From the NCBI GenBank assembly GCA_039881145.1, contig JAYKKI010000052.1, positions 13,748,501 through 13,812,500 on the forward strand: a DNA stretch of 64,000 nt. The letters run 5' to 3'. The position numbers were made by a program, and so were the translations under genes. Position 1 is the stretch's first letter. Each line of letters starts with the position of its first letter. Under the pieces are notes generated by a model that saw only the letters and a list, made by a program, of their open reading frames with translations, did no database searches and was not told where the DNA came from. Positions 39,157-51,070 of this stretch are shown one piece after another. The DNA is from Druceiella hillmani (Eukaryota > Arthropoda > Insecta > Lepidoptera > Hepialidae).

Positions 39157-39224
39157 TAAAGAAATTAAAGAAAGTAGAAATAATACTACATCACGTAGTT
39201 TCATTTAATTGTGAAATTATTTCT

Positions 39225-39895
39225 TTTTATTTGCCTTTTCACAATAAAAGTCACATAGCAAATATAAATGAAGTTTTCTTAGATATGTTAATTAAATTAC
39301 AGACAAAAAGACAAAGAAAAATTAACAAGAAAATATTGTAATTATCCCAAATTATAAGAACATCTCCTTATAAACGTTGTTTAAAATATAAATTGTAAAC
39401 ATATAGAAAAATTATTTCTTAAGCAGTCTTTTCACGTCGTTTGTCTAAAAATCATCTTTTTTACCATATAATTTGATGGTACATTAATACCTGAAAAATT
39501 AATAAACCGGCTAATTACGTAAAGACATACAGAGAAAGGTTCCATAGTTGTCTACACCTAATGAAATTGTTGACATAGGTCTAAAACTATAAATTACGAT
39601 GATATGACAGATGGATGGACACACACACACGGAGAGAAACTATAAGGGCTAAGTATTTCACTATGGAACCCTAAAATACTTAAACATTCCATTTAGAATT
39701 AATCAAAGTATAGTTTAAGAAGTCGATAATTATTTAATTTTCCTCACGATATTTTTCCATTCTGTAATTTTTTATTGCAAATTTATTTAACATTGTATTT
39801 TTATTATTTTGTGAACCAGAAATTACGATATATCATTAAATCGCGTAAACGAAGTTTACTTATATTTGTTAAATATTTAATTCTTGAAAAATTAT
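39225..39895. other. AT-rich DNA with a dispersed-repeat tail
   Basis: At about 39595-39680, gatggatggacacacac followed by ggaaccctaaaa resembles the tail of the dispersed repeat seen at 19.7, 48.9 and 58.2 kb. Nothing else noted. Confidence 0.45.
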
Positions 39896-39907
39896 TAAAT
39901 CAAACTA

Positions 39908-40090
39908 TTGAATATATTTGACGTTAATTTTGTAGAAATTCATTATTCATAATTAAATGAAAAATATTGACTTGATTGAATCTTTGCTAATATCCCACCT
40001 GAAGATGTTGTAATACAACGAAACCTAGGTCGTGGTAAAGAAATTAAAGATAGTAGAAATAATACTACATCACGTAGTTTCACTTAATTG
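39908..40090 (-). mobile_element. Hammerhead-bearing retroelement, copy 2 (one arm deleted)
   Basis: Element orientation minus, about 183 bp. The tail (ttgaatatatttgacg on the plus strand) and one arm with an intact hammerhead are kept; most of the tail-side arm is gone. It is flanked by taaatcaaacta at 39896-39907 and 40091-40102, a perfect 12-bp duplication of which the outer bases may be shared with element ends. It lies only about 700 bp from copy 1, in the same orientation. Confidence 0.8.
39995..40035 (+). ncRNA. Hammerhead ribozyme motif (copy 2, intact core)
   Basis: Plus strand, identical in every paired and core position to the copy 1 motif: ccac/gtgg stem I, ctgaaga, gttgt/acaac stem II, gaa, acc/ggt stem III with loop ta, predicted cleavage after c at 40031. 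It lies in the arm far from the tail, so it is antisense to the element orientation defined by the tail. Confidence 0.75.
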
Positions 40091-41334
40091 TAAATCAAAC
40101 TAGTTAATTTTCTTTTTCTTAGAGAAAATTTCCACACCTCATATATATACCACAAATATTTGCAGTTTCGTGAGACACGAATTTATTTATCTTCAATGTG
40201 TATTCTTAAAAAGCAAACTTTTTACAAGAAAATGTTAATATTGAAGTTAAAATGAATTGAAATGATAACTTTTTTTTCAAAAGACTAATAGATTAGAAAA
40301 TAAAAGCATTTTAACATAATTCGGCACCAATAATTCGGCATAATTCACTAACGACCAAATTCGTTTCATATTCAACATAAAATTCTTTGTTTTAACTAAT
40401 TAAACATACAATATCTATCAATATTTCCTGAGATTTAAAGAACGGAAAGTTAATATGACCAGGAAAAAATCATTTGATAACGATATTATAGTAACCTCTT
40501 TGTACTCGCTAAATCGTCGTCTTGTTCTTGGAGTTTCGTTGAATCCAAATTATGAAATCGTGTTCTATTTATTCCATACCATCAATGTATACAGCAAACG
40601 CTACGATGATATGCATCAGAATCTTTTCATATTACTAAGCACAAAAATTTAGTTACTAAAAGATTTTTTTCCACATCCATCATATCTCCACAAAATTCAC
40701 ACACTATAAAAATCTAATGTCTAAATCAGAGATTTCATCAAGTCTAGATGGAAGCGTTTTGCAAACCGTAAATCCTACTTTTATTTAAGTATTTGCTAGC
40801 GTTAAGTCGTACAATGTTCACCGCATACCACTCGCTAACGGCTTTTATCTAATTTTACGATCAAGTTTACGATTAACGGTCGAGTTAGTTTAATGATCGA
40901 ACGATGCAAAGCGTTGCATTCACTGTTCAATAAATTACTTCAAGGACATCACCTTCCAAATTTCTAAAAACTTTATTTCTCCTAGATGTAAATCTATTTT
41001 ATATTATTTTAAGAAAATACAGTAATTGACAATTATATTACTTCGAAAAAAATCGACCATTAGACCGATTTAGTATGTTTGTTTATTTTAACAGAATCTT
41101 ACACTTAATTAAAGGTTATATTTGCCTTAATGTACATAGAAGAATTAATTTTTAGTTTCATAAATCTCCATTTTGAATAATATAAATTCGTATGTTGTAT
41201 ATGAAGTACAACTACGATATCATTAACGTCATTGTCAGTGTGTATTTCATTATTTTAAAAATATAATAAAATGGTAAATTAAAAGTAGCTATTTTTGAAG
41301 TAAAACTTCTTTACGCACAGTTGGCTTGGGGAGT

Positions 41335-41633
41335 AAGCTGGTGAATGCGTGACAAGAACGTTACGAAAAATGTGATTGGGCGAGGCGAACGGAAGTTGAG
41401 AGGGAGATATAAGTTAGTGAAGACAGAAAGAGAGAGAGTTACGTTTCGTATATTACTGTAGGAACAAGAGAGAGAGGTGCGAGCACATATTTTCTTTCCC
41501 TCTTTCTCTCATAGCCAGTTACGTTTCGTATATCTAAGACACAATGTAAGCCTATTGTCTGTATCACACTGTAGGAGCAAGAAAGAGCAGTGCGCGCCCA
41601 CATTTTCTTTCTCTCTTCCTCTCATAGCCAGTG
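41335..41633. repeat. Imperfect direct duplication of about 80-115 bp
   Basis: gttacgtttcgtatat through ctctcatagccagt occurs at 41438-41519 and 41519-41633; the second copy carries a 33-bp insertion with ctaagacacaatgtaagcc. Both hold a purine-rich caagagagagag part and a pyrimidine-rich tttctttc part. It abuts the long TA tract. Confidence 0.8.
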
Positions 41634-41637
41634 CATG

Positions 41638-41639
<2 letters not shown>

Positions 41640-41691
<52 letters not shown>

Positions 41692-41693
41692 TA

Positions 41694-41744
<51 letters not shown>

Positions 41745-41782
41745 ATATATATACACACACACATATATATATATATATATAT
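41640..41782. repeat. Long (TA)n tract with a (CA) interruption
   Basis: About 140 bp of TA with phase slips (tataatat, tattatat) and a cacacacaca segment at 41753-41762. The tyrosine/isoleucine open frames on both strands here are artefacts of the repeat. Confidence 0.95.
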
Positions 41783-42109
41783 TTATGCGAGTTTGCTAGC
41801 GTTACGCGAACGGTGATTTATCTCAGAAAAAAAGTTTCCGTACCATGGAAAAAGTAAATTTTTTCACGATTTAATGTCCAAAACCACTGTATGAATAAAG
41901 TAGTGAATACCTATATACGGAGTTCCAGTGCATCCTTAAGTTTCCGTATCTGAAAAAAATTGACCATGATTTTCTGAAATAAATTTCTTTTCAAAATGCA
42001 ATTAATTTTATAATAATACGGAAAGTTGTTCATATTGTTTAGAAAACACTTCCTAGTGTTTTAGAGTTTCAACACTTTAAAGTTTCACGACCGAAGTTCC
42101 AACGTGACT

Positions 42110-42480
42110 CATTACCGCCACATTATGCAGTGAAACCTTGTGACATCCTTAACATCCTTTCAAACCTCAAGAGCATAATACGAAAAGCCGAACGAGTATG
42201 GACCGGAAGTTATTTATGTTTTCATCTTACGTCGCCTCTGCTCAGTCGCTACGGAGCTCCGCACGGAAAAATTGAAAATGTGGAGCGGCGACGCGCACGC
42301 CGCCGCGCGCCGTAGACGAACAAGTGCGGCCCGTAACGGCATCATTATAATGGATGAAATATTTTAAATTACTTTCGCCCGCCTCAAATTGCTTCTTGTG
42401 TCGTTGCGTCGTGATATTGCTACGCCACGGCTGACGCGACGTGGGCCGTGCCGCGTGGATGAACAATTAAGGTGTGCGTC
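42110..42480. other. GC-richer, CpG-containing island
   Basis: Raised GC with dense CpG: gtggagcggcgacgcgc near 42280, gccgcgcgccgtagacg near 42300, gctgacgcgacgtgggcc near 42430. Short frames on both strands have arginine-rich compositions due to CpG, with no recognisable domain. The embedded AT stretch atcattataatggatg could hold homeodomain-type sites, which is inference only. Confidence 0.45.
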
Positions 42481-43210
42481 GAAGTTGAGTATATGTATGT
42501 GGCTTGGTATACTACGTAAAAGACTTCTGAAAGTAAGTTTCCTGTTTAAATAGTGGTAGAATAAACCGGAGTTATTATTCCCCTATATAAGCTGAAACTT
42601 CCATAGATTCAGCCAATACCACTATTATGTGCGACGGAAATGGAGAAAGGACGGTATATTACAATTGAACGGTATATATGAACGGTATATTGAACGGTAT
42701 ATATGATTGAACGGTTAGAAATTAGATCAAAATTGGTACGTTCGTTCAAAATTTAAACGTTCAAAATGTATAAGAGAAAATATTTTTAAATAAGATAACT
42801 TTTTAGCTAAAATTATTTTTATTAGTACATAAATGATGTCCATATTAATTAATTCAACAAGTTGAAAAATAAACTATGGTATAAATAAGGCATATTGTAT
42901 AACGAAAACTAGTCGTATTCAAACCGGTATTCAACAATTTATTTTTTAAAATTAGGAGTTTGTTTCGAAAGGTAACACACGTAGCCAACTTATATTTCAT
43001 AGTATATTTTATCTTTCGTAGTAATTTTAGAACCTAGCAATAAATACTATCAAATAATTCTTAGTAATTACTTTCAGCCCTTCCATTGAAATAAATTACT
43101 ATTAAATACCTATAACTGCAAAACCAGAGTCCAAAATATTAATAAATTCAATATTATCCGACTATCCACTTGTATTTTAGTACTTGTACGTTCCTTAGAG
43201 CGAAATATAC

Positions 43211-43408
43211 ACAATTAAATGAAACTACGTGATGTAGTGTTATTTCTACTTTATTTAAGTTCTTAACCACGACCTAGGTTTCGTTGTATTACAACATATT
43301 TAGGTGGACTATTAGCAAAGAGAGTAGAAATAATACTACATCATGTGGTTTCATTTAATTGTGAATAATGAATTTCTACAAAATTAACGCCAAATATATT
43401 CAATACAA
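43211..43408 (+). mobile_element. Hammerhead-bearing retroelement, copy 3 (one arm deleted)
   Basis: Element orientation plus, about 198 bp. It starts acaattaaatgaaactacg and ends ccaaatatattcaatacaa. The tail-side arm has lost its ribozyme section, joining agcaaag to agagtagaaataatac. It is flanked by aaatatac at 43203-43210 and 43409-43416, an 8-bp perfect duplication. Confidence 0.8.
43267..43307 (-). ncRNA. Degenerate hammerhead motif (copy 3)
   Basis: Minus strand. Stem I ccac/gtgg, stem II gttgt/acaac, gaa, stem III acc/ggt and the cleavage-site c are kept, but the core reads ctaaata instead of ctgaaga, so two invariant core bases are lost. Predicted inactive. Confidence 0.65.
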
Positions 43409-43801
43409 AAATATACTATAAAACATAAGCTAAAAGTATGAAATATTAAAATGTTGATTATATTTGAGAGTATGTAGTGATTTATTTTAATTACTCACTA
43501 CCTAATTTATTTCAATTACTCGTTACCACTAGTTTTACTCGTAAATAATAAATACTCTATTGGAGGAATTAAAATATTGAATTGGGAGACGTCCCCTAAA
43601 TTTTAACCAAATGAAATTTTTATTGCAATTTATGTTTCGGAGATTTCGATGGAACATCTATTTATATATAAAATTAAATGACCTGTTCCTACTTTTTTAT
43701 AGTATATACTCGACCTTGATACTCGACCTTGGCTTCTCCAACTCATATTTCTTCATAAATTCTATTATATCTCCCTTCATATTATGAAATCCCTTATACA
43801 T

Positions 43802-43810
<9 letters not shown>

Positions 43811-43838
<28 letters not shown>
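43811..43838. repeat. (TA)n microsatellite
   Basis: TA tract preceded by a short (CA) run, directly adjoining the foldback element that follows. Confidence 0.95.
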
Positions 43839-43842
<4 letters not shown>

Positions 43843-44040
43843 TATTTTCAACGAACTTAAAAATACTTAACTGATTTTATTGATGGGTGTCAAAATTGCC
43901 AATTTGGCCATTTTTTATACTTCGAACTGCACGGTGTCAAAATGGCGACAGTTCGAAATATAAAAAATGGCAAAAATAGCAAGTACACACGTGACCCTCT
44001 AATAAAATCAGTTAGGTATTAAGTACTTTAAAAATACCAA
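43839..44040. mobile_element. Foldback/MITE-like element, about 91-bp inverted repeats
   Basis: The left arm (43839-43929) starts ttggtattttcaacg and includes aactgattttatt and ccattttttata. The right arm (43949-44040) mirrors it and ends aaaaataccaa. The arms nearly meet, leaving a 19-nt centre (cacggtgtcaaaatggcga). It sits immediately beside a TA tract, which is compatible with a TA-targeting transposon family, but no clean target duplication was found on the right side. Confidence 0.75.
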
Positions 44041-47000
44041 AATTGTTATCTAAATACTTTTGTATTACTTATTTCAAAACAAGAAAAATGCTCTAAACCC
44101 TATTTAAACCTGTAAAGACACGAAACTAACGACATGTGCATAACAGGTCACCTCATTCTCATAAACATTTCTTTGAGAAATTCTATATTTTAGTGCATTG
44201 GTTAAAGAAAATCAAAATCGAAATACGTAGGTAGGCCTTCCAAACTAGATATGTAAATAACAATGCACAACAAAATTAACGATTAATCAAGTTTCTCTCC
44301 GTTCCCGTCCATCTCCGTTTTATTAATAAAAGAAAATTAAATTTAAACTTACAAATAAACACTAAACTTTTACTAACGACCATTAAAAAACCCTTTATTT
44401 TTTTTTGAAACGGGGAATTTATAAAAACATTTTCCAAACCAGAACGCCACTTCAAAAAATTATTTTCGAATAATTTAGTGACCAAACCTTTTTATTTCGT
44501 GCATGCGTTTTGTCATCATTATATTTTCATTAAAATAAGTAATATAAGTAATAAAAAATTCCACGAAATTGACCTTGCCAATTAATTTGACTATCGTTGT
44601 TCTTAATATTTGGGTCGACAAAAATGTTCTTATTAACTCAATTACAGTATCAGTTTTACCAATAAAAAATTTGGCAACACAACAGTTTAAAATTAAGTGC
44701 TATAAAATAATTTGTTTTTAATGTTAGGAAATAGACAATAGTTTCGTAATTTTTGGTTCTTTAAATATGTACACTCAATGTGAATGTATTCGAATGTAAT
44801 GTATTCATACGTATGTAGTTAAGTATGCATGTGAAGATAAATAACCAATATCTAATGTTAGTTGTCATTGTTAATATAATTGTCCGAATAAAATAACGGA
44901 AAATAGTAATGACCCCTAAATCTTAAGAATTCAGTGAAAATAATATATGTATTTATTTCACAACTCGATAACGGATATGTATAATGGGTTTATTTGACAA
45001 ATGGTTTTCCTTTTTCTTAGTTATGCTTTATTTATCTATATTGTTAAGCTGTTTTTGTACACGTCGCAGGCAGCTAACAAAATGTATCTTAATTTCATTT
45101 TTTCATTTAATTTCCATTTAATCTTATTTTCGTCACTAAGTTTCATATGATTTTTTCATATTTCTCCTTTCCCACCATTTATCATCGAATAGCTCCCCAG
45201 TCTTGAATTTTAATGATGTCAGTAATTACAACTCGGATAATTTTACAAACAATCTATTCTTAGTATAGCTTTTCAGAAAGAGATCTCGTTTTGAAAAATT
45301 ATATATATTTTTAATTTTTAAAATATTTATTATGACCGAAAATTGTTTTCGGAAAATAACTTGCTTATCTGTCCATTGGTCTGTACGTACATATGTACTT
45401 ATGTACGTATTAGGACACGCTACTAGAGGTCGCAATTCTTGGTGATAATTTTTTCCATCTATTGGGTATCAGAATAAAAACTTATTCATTCTGACCATGA
45501 TTTATGAAACAATTTCATTTGTATAAACAATTTTCTGTAACTACGACCTTTTTCCGTGCTTGACAACTATTCCCGCTCTTGGTTCCCTATACATCCAACT
45601 CCCCTTCCCTTAGTTCCTTGCTCTTTTTAACTTTTTATAACTATTTATTTAAGACATTTGATATTGTTAATGATTTCTTAATTTCTTATAGAAAACCTAT
45701 ACATGTAATAAAATCAACAATACATGTCTACCTTGAGCCTATTAAATAACATTTGCTTTATACAATATGTAGTGAAGAAGTATCGAAATCTATACATCTA
45801 ATAAAACGCGTGAAATCTGTAATGGAAAATATGTTGACAAGACTTGAAAACAAGCGGTGTGCTCTGGTATACCTGAGTATAAATAAATCTGCGCTTTGGT
45901 AATTTTATTAGCTGAGCATATCTTGCTGTGTTTTATGTTTTATTTTTTTTCTGTTAAACTTTTTCAGACTTAGAATGTTAAATAAAAAAAAAATATGATG
46001 GAGTTATTGCTACAGAAGCAGTATCTTTCAGCTCATCAGATAGCCACAAGTGGAGAAAGAAAATATAAAACCTATGATCCAGCAGTTATGAGAAATAAAT
46101 CATTAAATCGTTTATAACAATGCATCGAGTTAAATTTTTCAATTCTGATCATTTTGTTTCAATCCATACTTAATTCTCAATTTTTATAACATTTTTCAGA
46201 TTTTTCGGAGCGATCTTTTTGGTCGACAGCAATTTTTAAGCGTTTTTATCAAAAAAATATTCGAAAAAATGATTAAATAAAATATGATAAACTCGTTCTC
46301 CTATAAATTTTGACACTATACACTCTTTGAATATTTCTTTGCGTCCCAATTTACCCTTAAAATTAACGCCCGAATCAAAATTAAACTTTTTATATTTGAA
46401 ATCTATAACTAGACCTATATTTGTGATAAATTTAAAATATTAACCTCGAGTATTTTATGGGAAAATCGTTTGAGACAGAAGGACGGATGGATATCGAAGT
46501 GATTCGATAAATTTTCCGCTTTGGGAAATTTGCTACACTAACACAAAAAATGAAAGAAAAAATTCATAGATGAAAATAAGAGGTACAAATAACACTAACG
46601 TGAAGTTAAATGAAATGATACAAGCAACACATATGGAGTTATAAAGGATGAGGTTATATTGCTTAGTTATGTAGCGTATACGGTAAATTGTTCTCAGTAG
46701 AACGCAGTCTTCATTATCTTTAGAATATTTGGACTTACTTTACTTCTGAAATAATGAATAATAGCATTCACACGAAATAATGTAAATTTACTTAAGTACC
46801 ATTAGTACTTAAGTAGTATTAGACTCAACCAAAATTATGCTTATAATCTATGTTATTTTTTAAATGAAATGTAAACCGCCTCAAATGATAAATTATATAT
46901 CACTAGTTATCACAAAATAACCACTTTTAAATAATCAAAAACAACGAGAAAACATGAAAAAAACGACTAGCTAATTATTTTATTTATAATAACTGACTCT

Positions 47001-47810
47001 AAGATCAGTTGTAAATAATATCGCAACTACTTCGGAACTACGAGTATCCCTTAGTGCTTTTATTCGGATACTGCCCACGATAAAGTTTAATGGACGGAGG
47101 CATCCCAAGGGAGAGAGATCCAGGAAAAGTCGAAGTTATAGTTGAAGAAGTTATGGCAGGGCGTGACTTGCATTGCTGCTAAGATTAAAGTAATCCGATG
47201 GAGTGAGGCGATGAAGATGCGACTCGTGAAATGCATTTTTTAAAGAAGTAGCGAGATGTTTGCAGGGTAAGTAATAATTGTTTGGATTGAATTTGTAATA
47301 AATTTTAATTATTTGCTCAATATAAAGGGATTACTCAGGTATTGAAAAGATTGAATTTTCATATTCCAAGAAAATATGACGGGGTAAGAAATTTGAACAT
47401 ATATCGGTTCCTAAAGTTAAAAGTAAAATAAAAGCTTTAATTTTTTGATGCCAAACAAAAAATTCCAATTTCTGGTTAATAAATGAAAACGTATACAACA
47501 TCATAAAATATAGTAAATGTTCCATTATGGATGGCCAAGTGCGAGATTGGCTTAAGCATTAAGGGTTCAATACCTCGTTCGAAATGTAATTGCTGCATTT
47601 ATTACAAGTCCTCGTAAATATGGAATTTCCCGAGCAAAAATATTTAATATTAGCCGTGATAATTAAGTAGAGGTATATATATATATATATATAAGTATTA
47701 ACGTGGATATTTCAAAAAGAATAAACATCTAGAATTATCGCTATGATTTTTCTACAAAGATTGTATAAATTTTTAAAAACCCTTTTTTCAGTGAAGACTT
47801 AAGTGGTTTC
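44041..47810. other. AT-rich DNA, no gene seen
   Basis: Degenerate pieces at 45340-45400 (cttatctgtccattggtctg) and 46475-46520 (gacagaaggacggatgg) resemble tails of the dispersed repeat at 19.7 kb, in opposite orientations. A moderately GC-richer stretch at 47085-47240 has no intact frame. Confidence 0.45.
47525..47625 (+). repeat. SINE-like head fragment (tRNA-like A and B boxes)
   Basis: tggccaagtgcgagattgg resembles a polymerase III A box and gggttcaatacctcg a B box at tRNA-like spacing. The following ttcgaaatgtaattgctg and catttattacaagtcctcg are shared with the 35.9 kb fragment. This order is like that of lepidopteran SINEs beginning ggcc..gtgcgagt and ..ggttccgtacc, as I recall them. 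Confidence 0.55.
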
Positions 47811-48221
47811 GTAGTTAAGAAGGTACTTCAGTAGTTAAGGAGTTACTTCAGTAGTTAAGGAGTTACTTCAGTAGTTAAGGAGTTACTTCAGTAGTTAAGG
47901 AGTTACTTCAGTAGTTAAGGAGTTACTTCAGTAGTTAAGGAGTTACTTCAGTAGTTAAGGAGTTACTTCAGTAGTTAAGGAGTTACTTCAGTAGTTAAGG
48001 AGTTACTTCAGTAGTTAAGGAGTTATTGCAGTAGTTAAGTAGTCACTTCAGTAGTTAAGGAGTTACTTCAGTAGTTAAGGAGTTACTCCAGTAGTTAAGG
48101 AATTACTTCAGTAGTTAAGGAGTTACTTCAGTAGTTAAGGAGTTACTTCAGTAGTTAAGGAGTTACTTCAGTAGTTAAGGAGTTATTTCAGTAGTTAAGG
48201 AGTACTTTAGTAGTTAAGGAG
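47811..48221 (+). repeat. 20-bp minisatellite, about 20 units
   Basis: Head-to-tail copies of agttacttcagtagttaagg. Most are identical; variants such as agttattgca, agtcacttca, agttactcca and aattacttca cluster in the middle and last units are shortened by one base. A precursor-like half unit (gtggtttcgtagttaagaag) sits at the 5' edge. Confidence 0.97.
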
Positions 48222-48899
48222 TGTCGAAACATATTATTTTTGTTGCCTAATTTTCAGCATATCTCTGAAAATATGCTATCCAAAATTATGAAAAAAATTT
48301 TGCGTGTCAGCTCTGGTGTTTACCCCTTAAGTACGATTGTCTTAGGATGTATATAAATATGAATATGAATGTCATTGTAATCGTCATCTAAATGGAAAAT
48401 TGTTTAATAAAAAATGCTGACAATATAATTATTTTTAAGAAAAACAAAAATAAACAAGATCAAATTAAAAACAATTAGTAACGTCAGACTGAGAAGTCAA
48501 AATTAAAAGAGACTTTTTATTATGTAGGATAGAAAACACCAAAAGTATAAAATATTCCCACATAATGACATTTAATGATATAAGCGAACGATAGGAAACT
48601 ATGTGTTTCACACACCGTCATTGCGATTACGACGTTAAAAATGTCAGTATGTGTGTCACACTCTGCCATTACGAATGCGCCATAAAAAAATGCCAAATAA
48701 ACATATTAATAACTCACTCTAACCATGCGCAGAAATGTTGCGCGGAGAGGCCACCTAACGGTTACATTTTTTTTAACGGCTGATTTCACTCCTTACCAAA
48801 CTTTATACCGGGCGTCGTATATGAAAATCGTTTCTTAAAAAGTGAAATCCAAAAATATTTTTGCGATCCTTATTTACTAACCCTTTCAAACAATACACA

Positions 48900-49148
48900 A
48901 AACTGAACACGGAATTTGAAAAAAAAATTTCGAGTCCCAAAATTTTCAGTATTTCCTAAATCCTTCCGTTCCCTTTCTAGTAATATTGATATTTATGAAT
49001 GTTAACTGTTTAGATATGTGCGAATTAACATACTTTATTACTGTGCCATTTCTAAGAAAAGGGGCTATGACAGACAGAAAGACGGACACGTGGATGCTCA
49101 AATAAAATGCTCATTTTTCTTTTGAGGCACAAAAGCCTAAAAAAATAT
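48900..49148 (+). repeat. Dispersed SINE-like repeat, tail part at 48.9 kb
   Basis: Shares tatgtgcgaattaacatact with ttattactg, then gacagacagaaagacggac and cttttgaggcacaaaagcc, in the same order as the 19.7 kb copy. Its 5' portion may be the piece at 48245-48300, in which case about 600 bp has been inserted or the two are separate copies. Confidence 0.5.
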
Positions 49149-50399
49149 AACAACACATTAATAACAACGAAGCCGAAAATTGCGGAATAAATATGAAATT
49201 ATGTTTGGCCTTCACTTTGGTCAAGTGCATTTTAAGATATGATAGTGTTTTCTTACTATTGAAAAATAGTAAGAAAAGATTATTTTAGTTAACCCGTTGG
49301 TTAAAATTTATAACACATTATGCAGTATATATATTATTAATATTGTATCTTTTGATTAATAATTTATGGCCTACTGTAGTTCTTACTCCACAAACGGAGT
49401 TCTTGACACCTTCAATTAATGTTACATGAAGACCACATGATTGAAACGTTAATGCAGTCACTAACTTGAAATTCCTGGTAATGACATATCAACTTGCGGG
49501 TTTTAGTGGCGTGAAATATAGATGTGTTTAAATTAGCCTGAAACCTAGCATATTAAAAACATACATGATATTTAAATATAGCATTGGTTTATTTCGACAA
49601 TGATCGCCAAAAAAAAATGAAAACCATTAATGTAAATAAGCTGAAATGTTCAAAATAATATAAAACATTAGTGGGCACGAAAACGTAGTTTAGCTTCTGA
49701 AAGTTAAACAGGCCTAGACGGCTTTGTTTCAACCTGTTAACACTCGATGTTTCTGATTATTCATTTTGATTCGTTCCTACCGCAATAGCCTTAATAATTA
49801 TGTGTTTAGATTTGGATGGATACTTCCATCCTTGAAAAAAAAATCCTGAAAACCATAATTTTGACAACTATTCTTCAATATCGATTGTTATTCAGTACTC
49901 ACAAATATTGATATGGTTTATTTCTATCCTAACAGCCAATATCATTATATGTTCCATGTTTGGATACACGCATGATCTCCTTATCGACTATATTTTGTAA
50001 GAAATTAATTTCTGTATACTCTTTCCGTGATTAATTTCGTTTAAAATATAATTAATATACAATTATTATTACGTGACTTGGATAACTTTTCATTACTCTA
50101 TTTCTGATTGTAAATTTTCACAATATATATAACAACTTATACATTTATTCCTTGTAATATTGAGAGATACTTAATAATTACTAATGTGTTCGGAAATTAT
50201 CTTCTTTTACCAATTTCGTTACCATACGTATTGAGATTAAATTTTTCTTAACAGCAGAGAAGCCCAATCGCAGCTTAATGAATTCCCCAGTCTTAATTAA
50301 CTCCGCGAAATAAGTTTATACATTATTAAAATCGATATAGAAATCTAAGAGATTTGACAATGTTTAACTGAAACAAGAAGCAATTAAAGCCAAAACAAT

Positions 50400-51070
50400 T
50401 TTTCCTCTCAAAACGGCATTCCGCTCTCTTCCACTCCGACGCAACTCACTTCAAAATGATAATACAGAGGAACTAATTTCATTTCGCAGCCGACTAAGGA
50501 GATTACATGCTAATATGCATCATTTTAGATTCAATGAGCGAAAAAAAAAATTAGCATTATTCCAATGTGGTACTCAAATTTGCTCGCTCAAAGCGACTAA
50601 GCTGATTTACTTTCAGACGAGCACTCTGCGGAATGAAAGTCAACTAACTGCCGGCCAGATTAAAGAAGGCGTACCTAGCGCGGCAAAGTGGGGCGCGGAG
50701 TCGGAGGGGGAATAAGATAAAGAAAAATATATATCATTACAATGAATTTCGTGGCAGCCGACGACCGCGGCCCCGAAGGAACACGTCGTCTGAAAAAGGG
50801 GAAAAAATACGGAACCGCCTTAGAGGAAGAGCGGACTTTCGAAAACGGAGCGTTTTCAATTCTCCGTATAAAGGGATAAAAGGAGAATGAGCACGCCAAG
50901 AGAGGAGGCGAAACTATGCATTATTATGGAGACGGGGCACAATGCAGCGGACACAAAGGCTGCCAGCCTCCGTCTTAAGAAATTTGCGTGTTCGGCCTCG
51001 TCTCGCTGTACAGATGTGTGCAGTTAGCGATAGGGACAACAGACGTGTTGTGGGGTGCATTATTGTTAAT
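50400..51070. other. GC-richer, CpG-containing island (largest)
   Basis: About 670 bp of raised GC: ggcaaagtggggcgcggag near 50680, cagccgacgaccgcggccc near 50755, aaaacggagcgttttcaatt near 50840, tgccagcctccgtctt near 50960. Several 66-74-codon frames overlap on both strands, none with a recognisable domain. Two atgcat words (50515, 50915) could be POU-type sites. Candidate conserved non-coding or promoter-like region. Confidence 0.45.

Larger units (their letters stand above)
38955..39212 (-). mobile_element. Hammerhead-bearing foldback retroelement, copy 1 (full, inverted)
   Basis: About 258 bp, element orientation minus. In that orientation it starts acaattaaatgaaactacg, forms two inverted arms of about 100 bp around a short spacer, and ends with a conserved tail of about 45 bp finishing ccaaatatattcaata. 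It is flanked by gaaattacttct (38943-38954) and gaaattatttct (39213-39224), a 12-bp target-site duplication with one mismatch. The arm nearer the tail holds an intact hammerhead motif on the minus strand; the other arm holds a mutated one on the plus strand. Variable-length duplications plus ribozyme plus inverted units suggest a small non-autonomous Penelope-like element. Confidence 0.8.
40103..43202. other. AT-rich DNA with one GC island, no gene seen
   Basis: Besides the duplication and TA tracts at 41.3-41.8 kb and the island at 42.1 kb, 42650-42715 repeats the word (t)gaacggtatat several times. No coding potential recognised. Confidence 0.5.

Noticed and set aside
41509..41816. Overlapping tyrosine/isoleucine-rich reading frames on both strands
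   Set aside because: They are translations of a TA microsatellite; the same holds at 25666-25902 and 51665-51909.
47085..47240. Stretch reading FNGRRHPKGERSRKS-like, considered as another LINE or gag relic
   Set aside because: Only a few basic residues are suggestive, stops interrupt every frame and no conserved block follows.
47811..48221. 20-bp repeats resembling a short CRISPR or coding repeat
   Set aside because: Units are back to back without spacers, and tag/taa stops occur in every unit; it is a minisatellite.
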